A program made the translations under genes and the position numbers. Positions 11,403 to 24,506 of a DNA stretch of 64,000 nucleotides are shown one piece after another; the stretch's first letter is position 1; every line of letters starts with the position of its first letter. The notes beneath the pieces are model-generated. The model made no database searches. It was not told where the DNA came from and saw only the letters and a list, made by a program, of their open reading frames with translations. The stretch is from Anseranas semipalmata (taxonomy: Eukaryota > Chordata > Aves > Anseriformes > Anseranatidae), in assembly GCA_013399115.1 (NCBI GenBank), contig VXAA01001397.1, positions 147,721 through 211,720 of the forward strand, written 5' to 3'.

Positions 11403-14400
11403 AGTGCGCATTTCATATGAAGTGATAGATATGGAAATAGAAGTTCAGCCTTTTTCCCCAGTCCCATTTCTGAAAGGTGAAAAATTCAGTATTTTTGTTT
11501 ACAGATATTGTGTTATATAAAGTTTCACATCTTTATTTTTCCTCCAGTTCAAGTATGGTGCTTTTGTTGTTGTTGTTTTTCTTTGTTTGTTTTTGTTTGC
11601 CTTTTTTCCATTGGAATCCTGGGTTGAGATTTTTAGGGAGAAATTAGCCAGAAAAAAAAAAAAAAAGAAAAAGAAAAAAAGAAAAGAAACTAAAGAGAAT
11701 GGCATTATGTGATGGAGAACTTCCAGAAAAATTTTACATGTAAACATGAATCAAGATTTTCTGCACACCTGTGGACAAGCATGCTCAGTACTCAACATCC
11801 ATTCATTTACACTTTCCCCACTATTATAACTGTTATTCTAGAATTTTGAATCATGCTTATTTTTTTTTATAAAAAAAAAAAAAAACTACGTTGCCTGTTA
11901 ACTTGCAGGTGTGTTTCAGTCCCTATGTGAAGCAAGTATTTCCATTCCCCTGATTCAAAATAAAAGTTTTTCACGGATAAATAAATATGCTATGAGTAAG
12001 TTTAAAAAAAAAATCCTTTTAAAAAACAAGGCTAGAGAGTGACTCTCATTTCAAGTGAAGTTTAACTATGTTCTAAGTGAAATAAAATGAAAGTTTAAGA
12101 AAATGCTCTATATTCACTCTTCCTTCAAGAAAAGCCAGCGTGTGGTGTCTGCTGATGATAAATTTAGAGTTCATGACCTGTAAAAGACTTCAGTGGGGTA
12201 AGAAAATGTCTCGTTTTACCAGCGGGACATCAAGATCGCCAATACATGCCTGTACCTCCTGGCAATGTCACCCAGTTACTTAAATGTGTGAATGCCTTTT
12301 TCAAAAGGGCTATAGCTTTCTTCCTCTGTACTCATTTGCTTCCCTCCTTCCTTCAGCTGCCCACTGTGAAATGTAACTGTTAAATTCTACCTTTGATTCT
12401 CCTGGTGCAATTGACAAGTAAGAACATTAAAGTGATTTCAAGAAGTGCTGAGGAAATAAGTTGTTCAGTACTCAGAAAATATAGGAGCAGGTAGAGCAAG
12501 TGATAGCTTCCAAATCAGGCTCATATCTCTGTGGGAACAGAGCTGGCAACTTTTCTGTGCTTATTCCTAGGAACGTTATCCAGAGACATGCTATAATCCT
12601 GCCAATAGAAAATGAATGATGATGTGGAGAACTAACATATACTCAGCAAAACTGATGGAAGTTAGGTAACACTTTGATATGCTATGGAATTAAATCACAA
12701 GCTGGAAATCAGCAGCCATGTTAATCACCATCTCACGGTCATGATGCTGAACTGCACAGGCAGTATGCTGGCCCCCGGTCTGTGTTTTTTCCCTTCCTCT
12801 CCCTCTGCTGTCCTACAGCTACAGATGGAGTACTCGGGCTCTGCAGTGCCTCAGCCAGACTGGGAGGACTGGGGTGAGAGATGCAGCTGCCCATTAGACT
12901 CCTGTTTCTAAAAGCTCTTTTGCAGGCCTGGAGGTCTCCCACAAACTCAGCACCTAGTAGCTCCCGTTTATACACTTCCCTGAAGGTCACTAGAAGAAGT
13001 AATTTCCTCCCATGGGTTTTGCAATGCCCTTAGCACATATACACAGCAAACTAGAGGTCTGCATGCCTCCCCACACTCAAAGCAAGCGGCAAGAACAGCA
13101 TTCATGCCTACAGCAGTACAAGCACCTCTGGAAAGGTGGTATGTGATGCTGCAATGCACTTGGGACTTCCCTGCACTTGAAAAGAACAGTGAGGGCATGG
13201 ATCAGATGTTTCACCCACCTTGCTGAAGCTTGGAGGAAAAGCTATCAGATATACTTCCCTCAGATATCTTCCTGTGGGCCTAGTGCAAGCAGAGGATTGC
13301 TCTGGACTGTGGAGGAGTTTCTGGCCTCTGTGAAATAATTACATGGACTTTATCACTAGATGTTGCCATTGCAAGGCCGTCCACTATCTGGAAGGTAAAA
13401 ATAGAGAGTAAAGCTAGAAAAGATGTTATTAAAAGGAACATCTTTAGCATATAGCCAAGATCCAGTTTTCTGGTAAGGTAACAGACAGACCTGTGGAAAG
13501 TTAAGACATCAGTGCTTACTTGTAACCGTTTTTATTATATTACTGTGAATGGGAGGCCTGAATGGCATGAAGTCCTAAATGGTCTTTAACAGCTCACAAT
13601 CCATCATCAGGACAGATACAACAGAGAGGCAGGGAGTGAGGGAGTGAGGGAACAGTACGTAGGTATCAAATTGAGGTAAGTTATGGAGAGAGGTTTAGAA
13701 AGAAAGAATTTGATTGGAGAGGGGACGATCAATAAATATTTCTTATAAAGTGTAAGTGAGGAGAAACACAGCAGATAAAAGACAGGCTGAGATATGTAAG
13801 GAAGCTGTGAGGTGAACACAGGCCTGGGAATGGAAGTAACAGCTGCAGAAGGAGGAAGGGGACAAAAAGGAGACAAATGGGCAAAGGATAGAGAAAGCCT
13901 TGGTGCAGGTTATTTACCTGAAAGGACTGGACGGAGAAGTGAATGCCCTGAAAACTTTTCTTTTCCTCCACTTGACAAGTCAGTAACACTGTAGTTACAT
14001 TCCCCATAACTTCAGAGCTGCTACATGCACTTGACCTGAAAAATGAATGAGCCATGGTTGTTACAGAGCACCATTACTGAAATCTTAAAGTGCCTTTTCT
14101 TCTCTTTGTCACTCACAAATATTTGGGGAGCATAAATCTACACTGTTTAGCATTTGGTGTGCTTTAAGCAAAAGCTCTGCTTGGTGTATCTTTTTGGTAG
14201 GTTCTGGAACTAAAATTAAAAACTTTTGAACTGTTTCAGTTTCGTGTCAGTTTATGTTGCCTGGCATGCTGATAGAGCTTGTTCCACGATACAATTTACA
14301 GTCAGATGCAAAGCCAATAGAGATAAGCTGAGGGCACTGCAGGTTGCTGAGTGCCTTGAAGATGTATGAAGCAGCAACTGAGTTTACAACAGCAACTAAC

Positions 14401-17400
14401 AGGAGACTGGTGCCTTTAGAAACCCAAAGGAGACACTAATTGCACTCTGCTGGGGAGACAGTTAACATGCTAAGCCACTTATCTTTTCTAATTATTCTTG
14501 ATCCGTTTGCTCATTATAAAAAAAGCATGCCTCTACAAGGGAGAGCTACTTTGCTTCTGTTTCTGCTCCATCTTGTTCAAAAGCATGTAAATGAATTTGT
14601 CCTGTGGGACCTGCAGCCATGGTGTTTGCAGCCACGTTTTTGCTATGATTGTGGGATTTTGTCCATGGCACCTCAGAGTGCATGAAGTCTCAGGATAGCA
14701 GCTGCCCCTTTGGTTAGGCACCGGATGATCACTGTGCACACAAGTCTGCACCCTCTGTGCTCTCCAACGGGATTTTTTCTTCTGTTCTTTGTTTGCCTCT
14801 TGCTTTCCTCTAAAGAAAGTCTTTCCAGACCAGTTGCAGTAATGTTTGTTCTTTCTGCATGAAAACGCATAACAACAACTCGTTGTACATATGGACAAAG
14901 TGGTCAGGTGGAAAAAAAGGTATTAACAGAACTTTCTTCAAAGTGTTTCTTGGGAGACAGAGGCTATTTACAGACTGCATGCTTCATGAAAAAGAAGGGC
15001 AAGCTTGTATGGGATTTGCAACCTAAAGAATATGGTTCAGATGTGTAACTCTGCCTTCTGAGTAGTTCTCCAAATTGAACCTGCTCTGAGTCACCTGTAT
15101 GAGTGGTATACACATTTTCAGCAGGCCTAGATTATTTGTAGTAATTAAGGAAACAGTTCTTGGGACTATTCTGAGAGCCTGGTGAACAAAACCATTCTGG
15201 CCCTGTTTCCTGCTTCCATCTGTTGCAGTGCAAGAGGCTCCCAGCAGAGCTGGTGAAACTATGTTTTTCTCCTCACGTACCCCCACAACAACTGTTATTT
15301 GATGGAAAACACTATCTTTATAACAAAATATCTTGGATGTCATTCCAAATCAATGATTGTGTTTGGCACAAAGAAGTAACCTGACCATTTATAGAGTGAA
15401 AAGCATTCAGTTCATGAATGCCGTACCACTAGCAACATTTATCTCTTGAAAAGTATGTAATCTACTCTATGGAAAAAGTTTGAAAATATTCAGGAAGCCA
15501 AAGCTATTGTGCTATGTGGAGTTTTGGGATGCTGAAATACATTTATGAAGGAGTGGTATGGTAGCCATATTGCTGCAAGATTATAGACAGAAACTCTTTC
15601 ATCTGAACATATCAATTACTTAGGTATTAACTGTGTTTCCATTTCAGACTATACAGTATGAGCTCATCTTTAAAATCTTACTTTTCTTTTTCTTGACTAA
15701 GTTCATCTGAGGGAAACATAATTCAAAAGTTGAAGGAGATACATATGGGTTAAAATCCAAAACAATAAAGCACACTTTTAGCTTTCTAAGATTTGAGGCA
15801 AAATGTAGTTAGCACTTTAATGTTTTTTTAATACTTTTTACTTTTACTACCTGTTACTTCTACCACTTGTTACTATCTGCTTCCAAAATACAAAATGTTG
15901 TCATTGGATCTTTATAGCTTTATTGCATCAGAAAAGAATGAAGATCTTGGCTGATAATTCAAAATCTTGTTACGCACTTTTATCCTGGTTTAAAATTTGA
16001 CTTGAAATCTTGACTTACATAGAATAGAAAATTGTATAGGATTAGTCAGGCTGAAAAGCAGAGTTTTTCATTAATAATCTGATTTTTTTTAAACATATTG
16101 ACTGATACAGTGTTGCAGTGAACTGACTGTAGTTTTATGTGAATGCATATTATTTTGTATGTAAATCTAGCCAGCTGCTATTAGCAGCTCATGACTTGAT
16201 CTATAACTTCATTGCAAACAACAGTAAATCATCTGTTTACAGAGGAGAAAGCAAATATAAACAAAAATAATCATTGCTCTGCTGTTTCCAGAGGAGCCTC
16301 CAAAATAAGCCAACAAGAAAATTGGTCTCTGCTTTTCACTGTCTTTACCAAGAGCCCTCAGGTTATCAAAGTATTAAGCATGAGGGAGCTTGTAGATCAG
16401 CAAAACTTGGAAGCTTTCCTTCGCTTGAAAAGATAGTGGTTGTAGACTATAGCAAATGCACAGAGAGAAGAAGACCAATGATGTTGTGCTGTTTCTGATG
16501 GGGAACAGTACTGCCCAACACAGTGTGTGTTTGCTCAGGCTGGCCCACATCGCTCTGCTATAGAGGTGCTGGCTCCCAGGGAGAGAGAAAGGCAGGGTTT
16601 TACTCTGATCAGTGACTAAATGTGAACTCAGCTGATATCATGATCTTTGTGTTACATTTAGCCCTGCTGATTTGGACAGATGCTCAACACTGTCTGCTTT
16701 TTAATCTCTTTGTTACACATTTCCAAAAGGCACGTACCTCGCTCGTGAAATTTCCAGTGAAACACAGACTACGGCACAGCATGCATGCAGACAGACAGGT
16801 CTTCCCCTTTCTTTGTGTTTTTCTTTTTACAGCATTTTATTTCTTTTTAACATGTCATAAATGGCAAGAGAAAGTAAAGCATTTTTCCAGTCTCTTTCGT
16901 CTGACATAGAATTTCTTTGTCTTGACTTTCTTCATACATATATCTCTCTGAATTTTCAGGAGGAAAAAATCCAAAAGAAAATCAGTGTAGAAAAGGGAAA
17001 AAAAAACAGAAAAGGAAAAAAATATATAGGAAAATGAAAAACAAACAAACAAAAAAAAGACAAACCTTCCCCCCTCAAAATCAACCCTATTTATGGCCAT
17101 AATGGGATATTATTAATTTTCTCTGCTGTAGGATGTGAAATTAGCTTTGGCATTAACACAGTCATCCTTGCAGGAAGCCACAGGATGTAATTCTGTGCAG
17201 TCACTCTGAAGAGGGAGATGTTGGGAACTCCGTATCTGATCTGCCAGTGGGGCAGGTCTCCAGCAAAGAGATCTGCAGAGAGCCAGGTGCCATGAGGGGA
17301 AATGATGTTATCACATAGGGCTCCAAGAAACTGCTGTATATTGCATGAAGGCCACAGGGAGTGTCTAGTCTTTCTCTGGATACACTGCCTTTGGCAGAGA

Positions 17401-20400
17401 GTACTTGTAGGAAGATGCACATGCTTGTTTCCTTCTGAAGGAGCAGTTACATGGTGTACAAAGTGCTTTCACTGCAGACCTCTTGGATTGTTTGGCACTG
17501 CACCAACAGGAATGATCACGGCTTCTTTCAACAGACACTGGTGGACTAGTACTTTTTGCTTGTACTTAAGTAAAACAAAACAAAACAAAACAAAGCAAAA
17601 CAAAACAAACCCCCTGGTATCCCCAAAGAAATCCCCAAGGAGCTGTTTTATAAAAACAGCTTTTTCTTTTCATCTGTGTCTCCAAAGGAGAATTGGCAGA
17701 AATATTGCTGTAGTTCATTGATTGTGAGACTTTTGGCTAAGTAAAATGCAAAATTTAGTATTGAAATCCTTGCTGAACTACCCAAACAAACAGACAGTTT
17801 TCCCAACCGTGTTAAGTAACCAGTGGTGACTACAAGATGTCAGTAGGGATAGCCAGCTGCTTGACGCATCTGAAATCAGGCCACAGTCTCCTGAAGCTTG
17901 AAGTTGATGAGCTAAGTATTTATATCTTCTGTGAAGTCAGGAAGACCTTCTGTGTAATAAGATTAAATAAATAAAAGCTGAAATGATAATTAGCCAGTAA
18001 TTGCAAGCTTTGACCAAATTCTTCCTCTGCTTGGTCAGAGAAGTTGCTAGCAAGAGTGTTTTGAATTCTGCAACCATAATTACACTTCTGACTTGGAAAA
18101 GCTTGCTCATAGGAAGTAAATCCATAATTTGATATGAGTGTAAACTGTGGAGGAATGTTCACTGACAGCGGAAAAATGTTCATTTTTGATGGTAAATGCT
18201 GAGCTGACTCAAGTCTAGCTATACCTAGAAGACTCGATGTTCTTTGGATCATAACCAGTATTTTATTTGCAATAGTTGAATTAAGACATGGTGTTGAAAA
18301 TTCCTGCTTCTAAAACCTAAATATAGCAGAGTGTAAATATAGGCCACTAGTGGAAAGACTGTGCTTCCAACAGATCGATTTTCCAAACCTACATTGATCA
18401 GGAAAAACAGGCACCAAATGCATGGTTCCTGTCTTTCTGATGCATTAATACACGACCAGAAATTTGGAAGGGTAAATGGTTATATTTATTGGATAGTAGG
18501 AAAATCTCCAGTGATGACCTAAGCAGCTGCTAGTTTACCTCCATGCAACACAACAAGGGTTTCTGTTGTGTTTAACAAGTTTGATTGATTAGGTAAAACA
18601 ATGTCCATTTGCAGAATCATTGTTCCCAGATGGAGGCTGTTAGTGTGTACTTCGTACACCCCTTTCTTTCTCTTTTTATTTTTCATTTTCCCCAAAGATT
18701 TATAACTAAGTTATAGAGTCACTTTGGGAAGAATTTTGGTTGATTGGCTTTTGGCCCCAGTGAAAAATAACACAAGGTTTACCATTATCAGCTGTAGTTT
18801 GCACTGTCCAATAGATTAAAATGATATCCATTTGGAATCATGGAAAAGTGAGATGAAGAGGTTCTTGAAGTAATAGTTCTTCATGTCACTTCCATTGCCA
18901 ATGCAGGATTATTCCCTGCAGTACATATTTAATAAAGTGAAACTTAAGAAACTATTAGAAAGAGAGGATATGTTAGTGGTCTAATCATCACAGTCAAAAT
19001 ATTTGGATTCCATCACTTGACAGTCTTGGCAAGGTTATGTCAAGCTGTAACCTATCTTAGATAAATAAACAGACTGCAATACATATTAAATTTGGATTAC
19101 ATCTTCAGCTGGTGAAAATCCATAGAATTCACAATCTGGCCTTCTACCATTTTGGATATTTTACAGCGGCTGTCTATGGTTGTGTGCTAGACTTGTAAGT
19201 TGGTTGTGGTCTGAAAATAATTCTAGTGGTGATGAGGAAAAAAACGATTCATGTACCACTGGTATATAACAGTTTCCTCCTTTTCTTTGGCTGAAAATAG
19301 AGTTTGAGGTATGCTGTGAGTATGCTAAACAAAACTTACTTTGAAAATACATTATTGCTATGGTCTTACAACCTTTTTTTGGAAAGAGAAAACAATATAG
19401 ATAAAAAACTATTCATGTACAGTGATCATATCGCTTTTACTGTGGACATTAACGGCACTTGGCAGAGAGGAATCCTTACTTCAAGTTATGAATAGTTAAA
19501 CTACAGAAGGTTTGCTTCCCTGAGAAAAACAAATGCACAGTCACTTGGACTGAACAAAGTTCACTGCAGTTGGGATGTTTTACCTTTGGGCATCAAAAAC
19601 TTGATCTCTTCAGGGAGAGTATTTTTAATAATGGGAGTAATCTGGGAGTGTTTAATTCAAGGCTTGTGCATGGGGAATAAAATGAATATATATCATTGGC
19701 TTATAATGACTGATTCTTGGAACTCCATTTCCTTCTGTCATATGCATGGCAAAAGCATATCTATATATTAAGTGTCACCTGAGTTTGTTCCTTCATTCCC
19801 TCTTCTGCTTGTCATTCAGCAGTCTGAATATAGCATTGAATATGAGCAGAGCAAGCATTAGCTCAGATTTAAGGACAAAAAGATGGCTCAAAGAGGAAAG
19901 AAAAAAAAAGGAGGCTGAAGCCACTTAGCTGTGTGGCACTAAGGAGTTGATTAGGTGATTAGCTCCCAGGCTTGAGTGCACATTTCAGTCTACCGATGGT
20001 ACTGCTATAGCCCAGAGTAAAGCCCAGACAGTTTCTGTACTCATCCATGAGATTTTGTAGCCCTTTCTCAGCTACTATGAAAAGGCCTGTGTAGCTCTGT
20101 AGCCTAAGTCCCTGCTTACCTCAGAGCGAGAAGCATGTATGGAGCAATTGCACTTAGAGGGAGTGGCTGAAGCACAGCAGTTGTGTTTCTGTTATAATGT
20201 AAGCGTGAGAAGAGCGCTCTGCCGAAAGCAAACTTTTGGTCCAGGATATAATTCCATTCTTGTAGAGAGCCTTGCTGGCTGTTGACTCTCTCCCAGAGGA
20301 AGTTATTTGGCACATAATTTCTATAACACAAATTATCCGTGGTGGCTTGGGCTTGACTAGGCTACACAGCATCCCTGAAAACTGTGCAGAGCCTCTTGCA

Positions 20401-21595
20401 ACCTGTAGAGTTAGTGAGAAGAAGGACAAACTGGAGAAGGAGAGCAGTAAGATTAGGCTGGATCTTCTCACTTCTTCCTTTTATTTATATAAAGTAGAAG
20501 AAGTTAGTGTAGGATTAGGCAAAAGCATAGCCAACTTCTCACTCATATGAGCTGTAGACCTGAATTTTCATAGCTGAACAACCCCAAAGTCCACACAACA
20601 TATACCTTAAGAGTGTTTTTCAAGGATGCCACAGATCCTGTGTAAAACAAACAAATAAACAATTGATAAGGGCATGGGCATGCAGCTAGCTCCTGGTCTA
20701 TACTCATTTATCTCTTTCCCTTACAGCTGCAGCTCAGATTACCAAGGAGCCTCTGCCCTAGCCCAGACCTGGCATGGTGAAGGTCTTAGCATGGAAATCA
20801 CCATGGAGCTTCTCCTGCTAACAAGCCCCATGGATTTCAGGTCACTATGTGGTCACCGTTAGTGCAGCACCCGCACCTTGGAGTCCTGACCCACTGAGCC
20901 CATACATAGTAGGTCAGCTTAGTGGGTGATACTTCTGCCAGTGGGGCTGAGAAGGACACAAAGATGCCAGCATTGCCTGGTGACAGGACTCAGGGACTGG
21001 GACAGAGGGAACAGTTCCATTAAGCTTGAAGGAGGAGCTTGTGCCAAGCTGATCAAGAAGGAAAAGTGAAAGAGGGAATGTAGAAATCCATTTTTAGCAG
21101 TGATCTTACCACATTTTATAATGAGCATCCTGGGTTTTCCTCTGAGTCATGGAGTAATCAAAAGCTGCTTTATGCAGCGCGTGTCCTCAGCAGTCTCTGT
21201 GGAGCTTCTTTTGGCTTCAGACAGTTAAATCAGACCTCAGCACAGCATGTGTAGTGCATTCTTGTGGTCATCTCTGCATTCACGTATTGCCACAAAATAT
21301 TTAACAGAGGTGCCAGCTGTCTACTGGACGGTGCTGTAACTGTGCGTATCCACCTGCTGGGATTTAGAGATGGCATGGATGATCATCTGCCTTGTTACAG
21401 ACACCAGTCCCCAGTGCACAGCTCCAGTTTTCCACCTCCTAACTGTTTTCTCTGCAGAGATGGAACAATCTGTTTCAACAGGGTTCTCTTTGGCTTACAG
21501 TCAAGAATGGTTTAAAGTTACAGTATGTTTCTTCTTTTATTATTTTCTTCCTTACCAGGATATAACAACAGTTTAATATTTAAACCAATTAAAAA
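11403..21595. other. Unique non-coding sequence
   Basis: About 10 kb with no recognised gene, RNA or transposon. It has scattered A/T homopolymers (near 11651, 11868, 16998) and an (AAAAC)n tract at 17571-17609. The longest open frames (139 codons at 17302-17721 plus, 121 at 14533-14898 minus) have no recognisable domain. The frame at 17302 runs through the AAAAC repeat, so I read both as chance. Confidence 0.5.
17571..17609 (+). repeat. (AAAAC)n microsatellite
   Basis: Seven to eight units of a 5-base AAAAC repeat with one G interruption (CAAAG). Simple sequence repeat with no function implied. Confidence 0.9.
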
Positions 21596-21641
21596 GAAGA
21601 AGAAGAAGAAGAAGAAGAAGAAGAAGAAGAAGAAGAAGAAG

Positions 21642-21671
<30 letters not shown>
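21596..21671 (+). repeat. (GAA)n microsatellite, about 25 uninterrupted units
   Basis: A pure GAA trinucleotide array of 76 bp, preceded by a short A run. It is all purine on the plus strand. Long GAA/TTC arrays are known to form triplex structures and to change length. It lies in non-coding sequence as far as can be seen, so it would matter structurally and not as a Lys/Glu/Arg codon run. Confidence 0.98.
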
Positions 21672-21672
<1 letters not shown>

Positions 21673-23355
21673 GGGAGATCTAAATTATTTTTTTATATAA
21701 AAGCAATGTGCCATATGTGCCAGAGTTCTTCTGTTAATAAACCTATTTTTGCTCATTTACATCCAAGGATAGGCAAGTTGCTGATCTCTAATTGGTCATG
21801 CTGCTAAAATAAGCACACAGAGTTCTGAACAGCAGTGATAAATGAATAATAATGTTCAAAACTGAAGCCGATCGCTCTTTAAATAGCCACAAGTGGCCTG
21901 TGTGCTGTGTAGCAGCTGTCTGGGTTGCAGGCTTCTTTTCAGCTTGTAATGGAAGGGGGTAGGTGGTCTGCTGCATTCAGGGAATGCTGACCCTGGAAAT
22001 AGGAGGAGATTTTCACGTGAAACAAGAAGACCACATGCAGAGCTCACTGAAGGGTGTTTCTTCAGCTTTCTCATGTGTGCCACACCTTGGAAGAGAATTA
22101 ACCAGTTAAATCTGAGCAGAACACAACCCCTTTCAAAATTCCCTATGTTTTCATTCTCCTTCATCCTGTGACCTTTATAGAAGTGTTTCAGCTTCAGGTC
22201 TGGCTTTGGTGAGGAGGTGCCTAAAAATGTACATAGGATGGTAAGTGGCTAAACGTGGGAAAGACTTAGTTACCTTCCCAGTAGCCCTTCCTCCCTCCAG
22301 ATTATGCAGTTCTTAAAAAGAGCTACTGAGGCTTCCTTGCAGGCTTTGGTGTCTCTGATGAAAGGGGAGCTTCTGTATAGCAGCCTTTGTGTTCCTAAGG
22401 CCTTGAAACATGTGAACCAATTGCTTTTTCTACACTGAGAGAGGCGGGATAAAATTTTTCAAGGTCTCTCTGAACCACATACCAGACAGCCCCTCTGACT
22501 TCATATCTGAATCAGACACTGTTAATTGTCATTAGAGCAAGGGTCAGCAGGTGAAAACTTCTACTGAAGGGAGAAAACCAGGCCTGGTGCTTGTGGGCCA
22601 TAGGTGATTACCTCATGTACTTTCAGCCATTTAGAACAAATGGCTTCTCTCATGACTGATGATACAGTGATAAGGTAGAGTGAGCAAACAGGGTTTCTGT
22701 TTACCCTTCTCTACAGAGAGAAGCAATGCTGCAGTGTAAATGTAAGAAAATAAGGTATGTGTTTATATTGACTTACTACTTAAATATTTGGTGGCACATA
22801 TAATAATATCTCTTTTCCTAGAGCTGTGAAGCTTGACATGTATATTTGTTTGAACTTTTGGGACATTTCTACCATAATCCCTCAAAACAATACAAGCACA
22901 TTCAGAAGATTATGACTCCCCCGATTGGTGGAGTTACTCAAAGTTTAAACAGGAACAAAAAAAAAATCTGTTTTGCAATCCCATACTGTAAGGATTGTTT
23001 CTGCAGGGGTGGGGGTGAGAGGATAAAGAAAAGTGCTGAGTCTTAAAACTGTTCAAAACATACTTGGACACAAGAATAATGGACATTCAGGAAACAGCTT
23101 TTTTCAAGGGGAGTGGTTTTCTTAAAAGCTGTGTGATTTCTCATTAAATATTCACAGGCCCGAGATCAATGTTGAAGTGTCCTGTGACACGGCAGTGGGG
23201 TGTAGGGGGAAGGAACTGCTTTAAAAATAGCATCCAGTATCTTTGGAAGCTGTCCAGGACCTTCCCTTGAGGTGGTTGTATATTTTTAAAGCAGAGTATA
23301 TTTCTTCAAGCGAGGAATCAGAGCTATTGAGTCTGGGTTGGTGTTTTATTTTATG

Positions 23356-23414
23356 TTTTTTTTTTTTTTTTTTTTTTTTTGGGGGGGGGGGTGGTTGGGT
23401 TTTTTTTTTTTTTN
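23356..23414. repeat. T25-G11 compound homopolymer ending at an N
   Basis: A run of about 25 T is followed at once by 11 G (23381-23391), then a T-rich stretch broken by an N at 23414. Adjacent long homopolymers are hard to sequence, and the N shows the assembly is uncertain here. The exact lengths should not be trusted. Confidence 0.85.
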
Positions 23415-24477
23415 TTGGTTTTGTTTTGTTTTATTTTATTTTTTCTCCTTTTTAATTATTTCTTTTGCAGAATCCTACTTTGGTTTTGGGTTTCCACTTG
23501 AGATAACTACTCTGACTTTCAAGTCACAAGGTGCTCTTCTTGTGTGGCACAGAAGGAACTGGACGCAGGCAGGGCATGGAAGAAAATGATCTATTGAGGG
23601 ATATTCATGCTGTATGTAGGCATTTCTGTGGAGAGCAGTGGGCTCCACTGATCCCATAGGGAACTGCCTAAAACTCATTGGTGTGAGTACATCCTGGGCA
23701 GAATCAACAGTGCCTTATGCATTTGCAAGCCAGCTTCCAGGGAACTGAATTCCCAGGACATAACGGCCCTGCAATTCCTTTTACCAAGTGCAGAGACCTG
23801 GTGAGGTTTCACCTTTGTGCAGAAGGACTAAAATGGTAATCAGACCTTTGCTGTAGTTACTTATGGGGAGACTTCCAAAAGCTGTGTGAAGATGTGACAA
23901 TAACCAAGCATGCAGAAGCACCAGGAGCCTGCACACATGCTGGGAAAGATGATAAATTATCTCAAGCAAAGCTTTGTTTTACAGCACTATATTAGCTCTG
24001 GCACCTGAGCTAGATCACAGCAAGACATTCCAGCAAAGCCTATGCACTAAGACAGTAGAAAATCAAATCTTCACCCACTGCATTACATAGCACCAAAACA
24101 CATGGATTAGGGAAACAGAAGGCTACCAAAGTGGCTCTTTTGATTGTATTCCTCTGTTTTCAATGGTCATAAGGGTGGTTTTTGGAGGAGCATTGATTTT
24201 TTTTTAATTTTATTTTTACTGTTTTTCATAATTGTTTTAGTCTTAACTAAAAAACTACACCTTTTCTGTAATCTTTAAGGGACAACTGATCAGAAAGCAG
24301 TTTAAACCTCTTCTGGAAAGTGGGCATACTTTTTGAAGTGAAAAAACTAGAAGACGTCCATTTTTCCCCTTCCAAATTTTTGCTGTAATCTCACCAAATA
24401 ATTTTAGTGTGCTTCATAGATTCATTTAATTTCTTCATTCTGTTCAAAATATTGTACTTAAAAAAAAAAAAAACAAA

Positions 24478-24506
24478 CCACCACCACCACCAACAACAAC
24501 AACAAA
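24478..24506 (+). repeat. (CCA)n/(CAA)n low-complexity repeat
   Basis: CCACCACCACCA changes into CAACAACAACAA straight after a poly-A run at 24461-24473. Simple repeat only. Confidence 0.85.

Noticed and set aside
11052..11467. Open frames of 119 and 130 codons
   Set aside because: They run through the 306-N gap and have no real sequence content.
14533..14898. 121-codon minus-strand open frame
   Set aside because: No domain recognised and overlapped by frames on the other strand of similar quality.
17302..17721. 139-codon plus-strand open frame
   Set aside because: Crosses the (AAAAC)n repeat, giving a KTKQN-type run, and has no recognisable domain.
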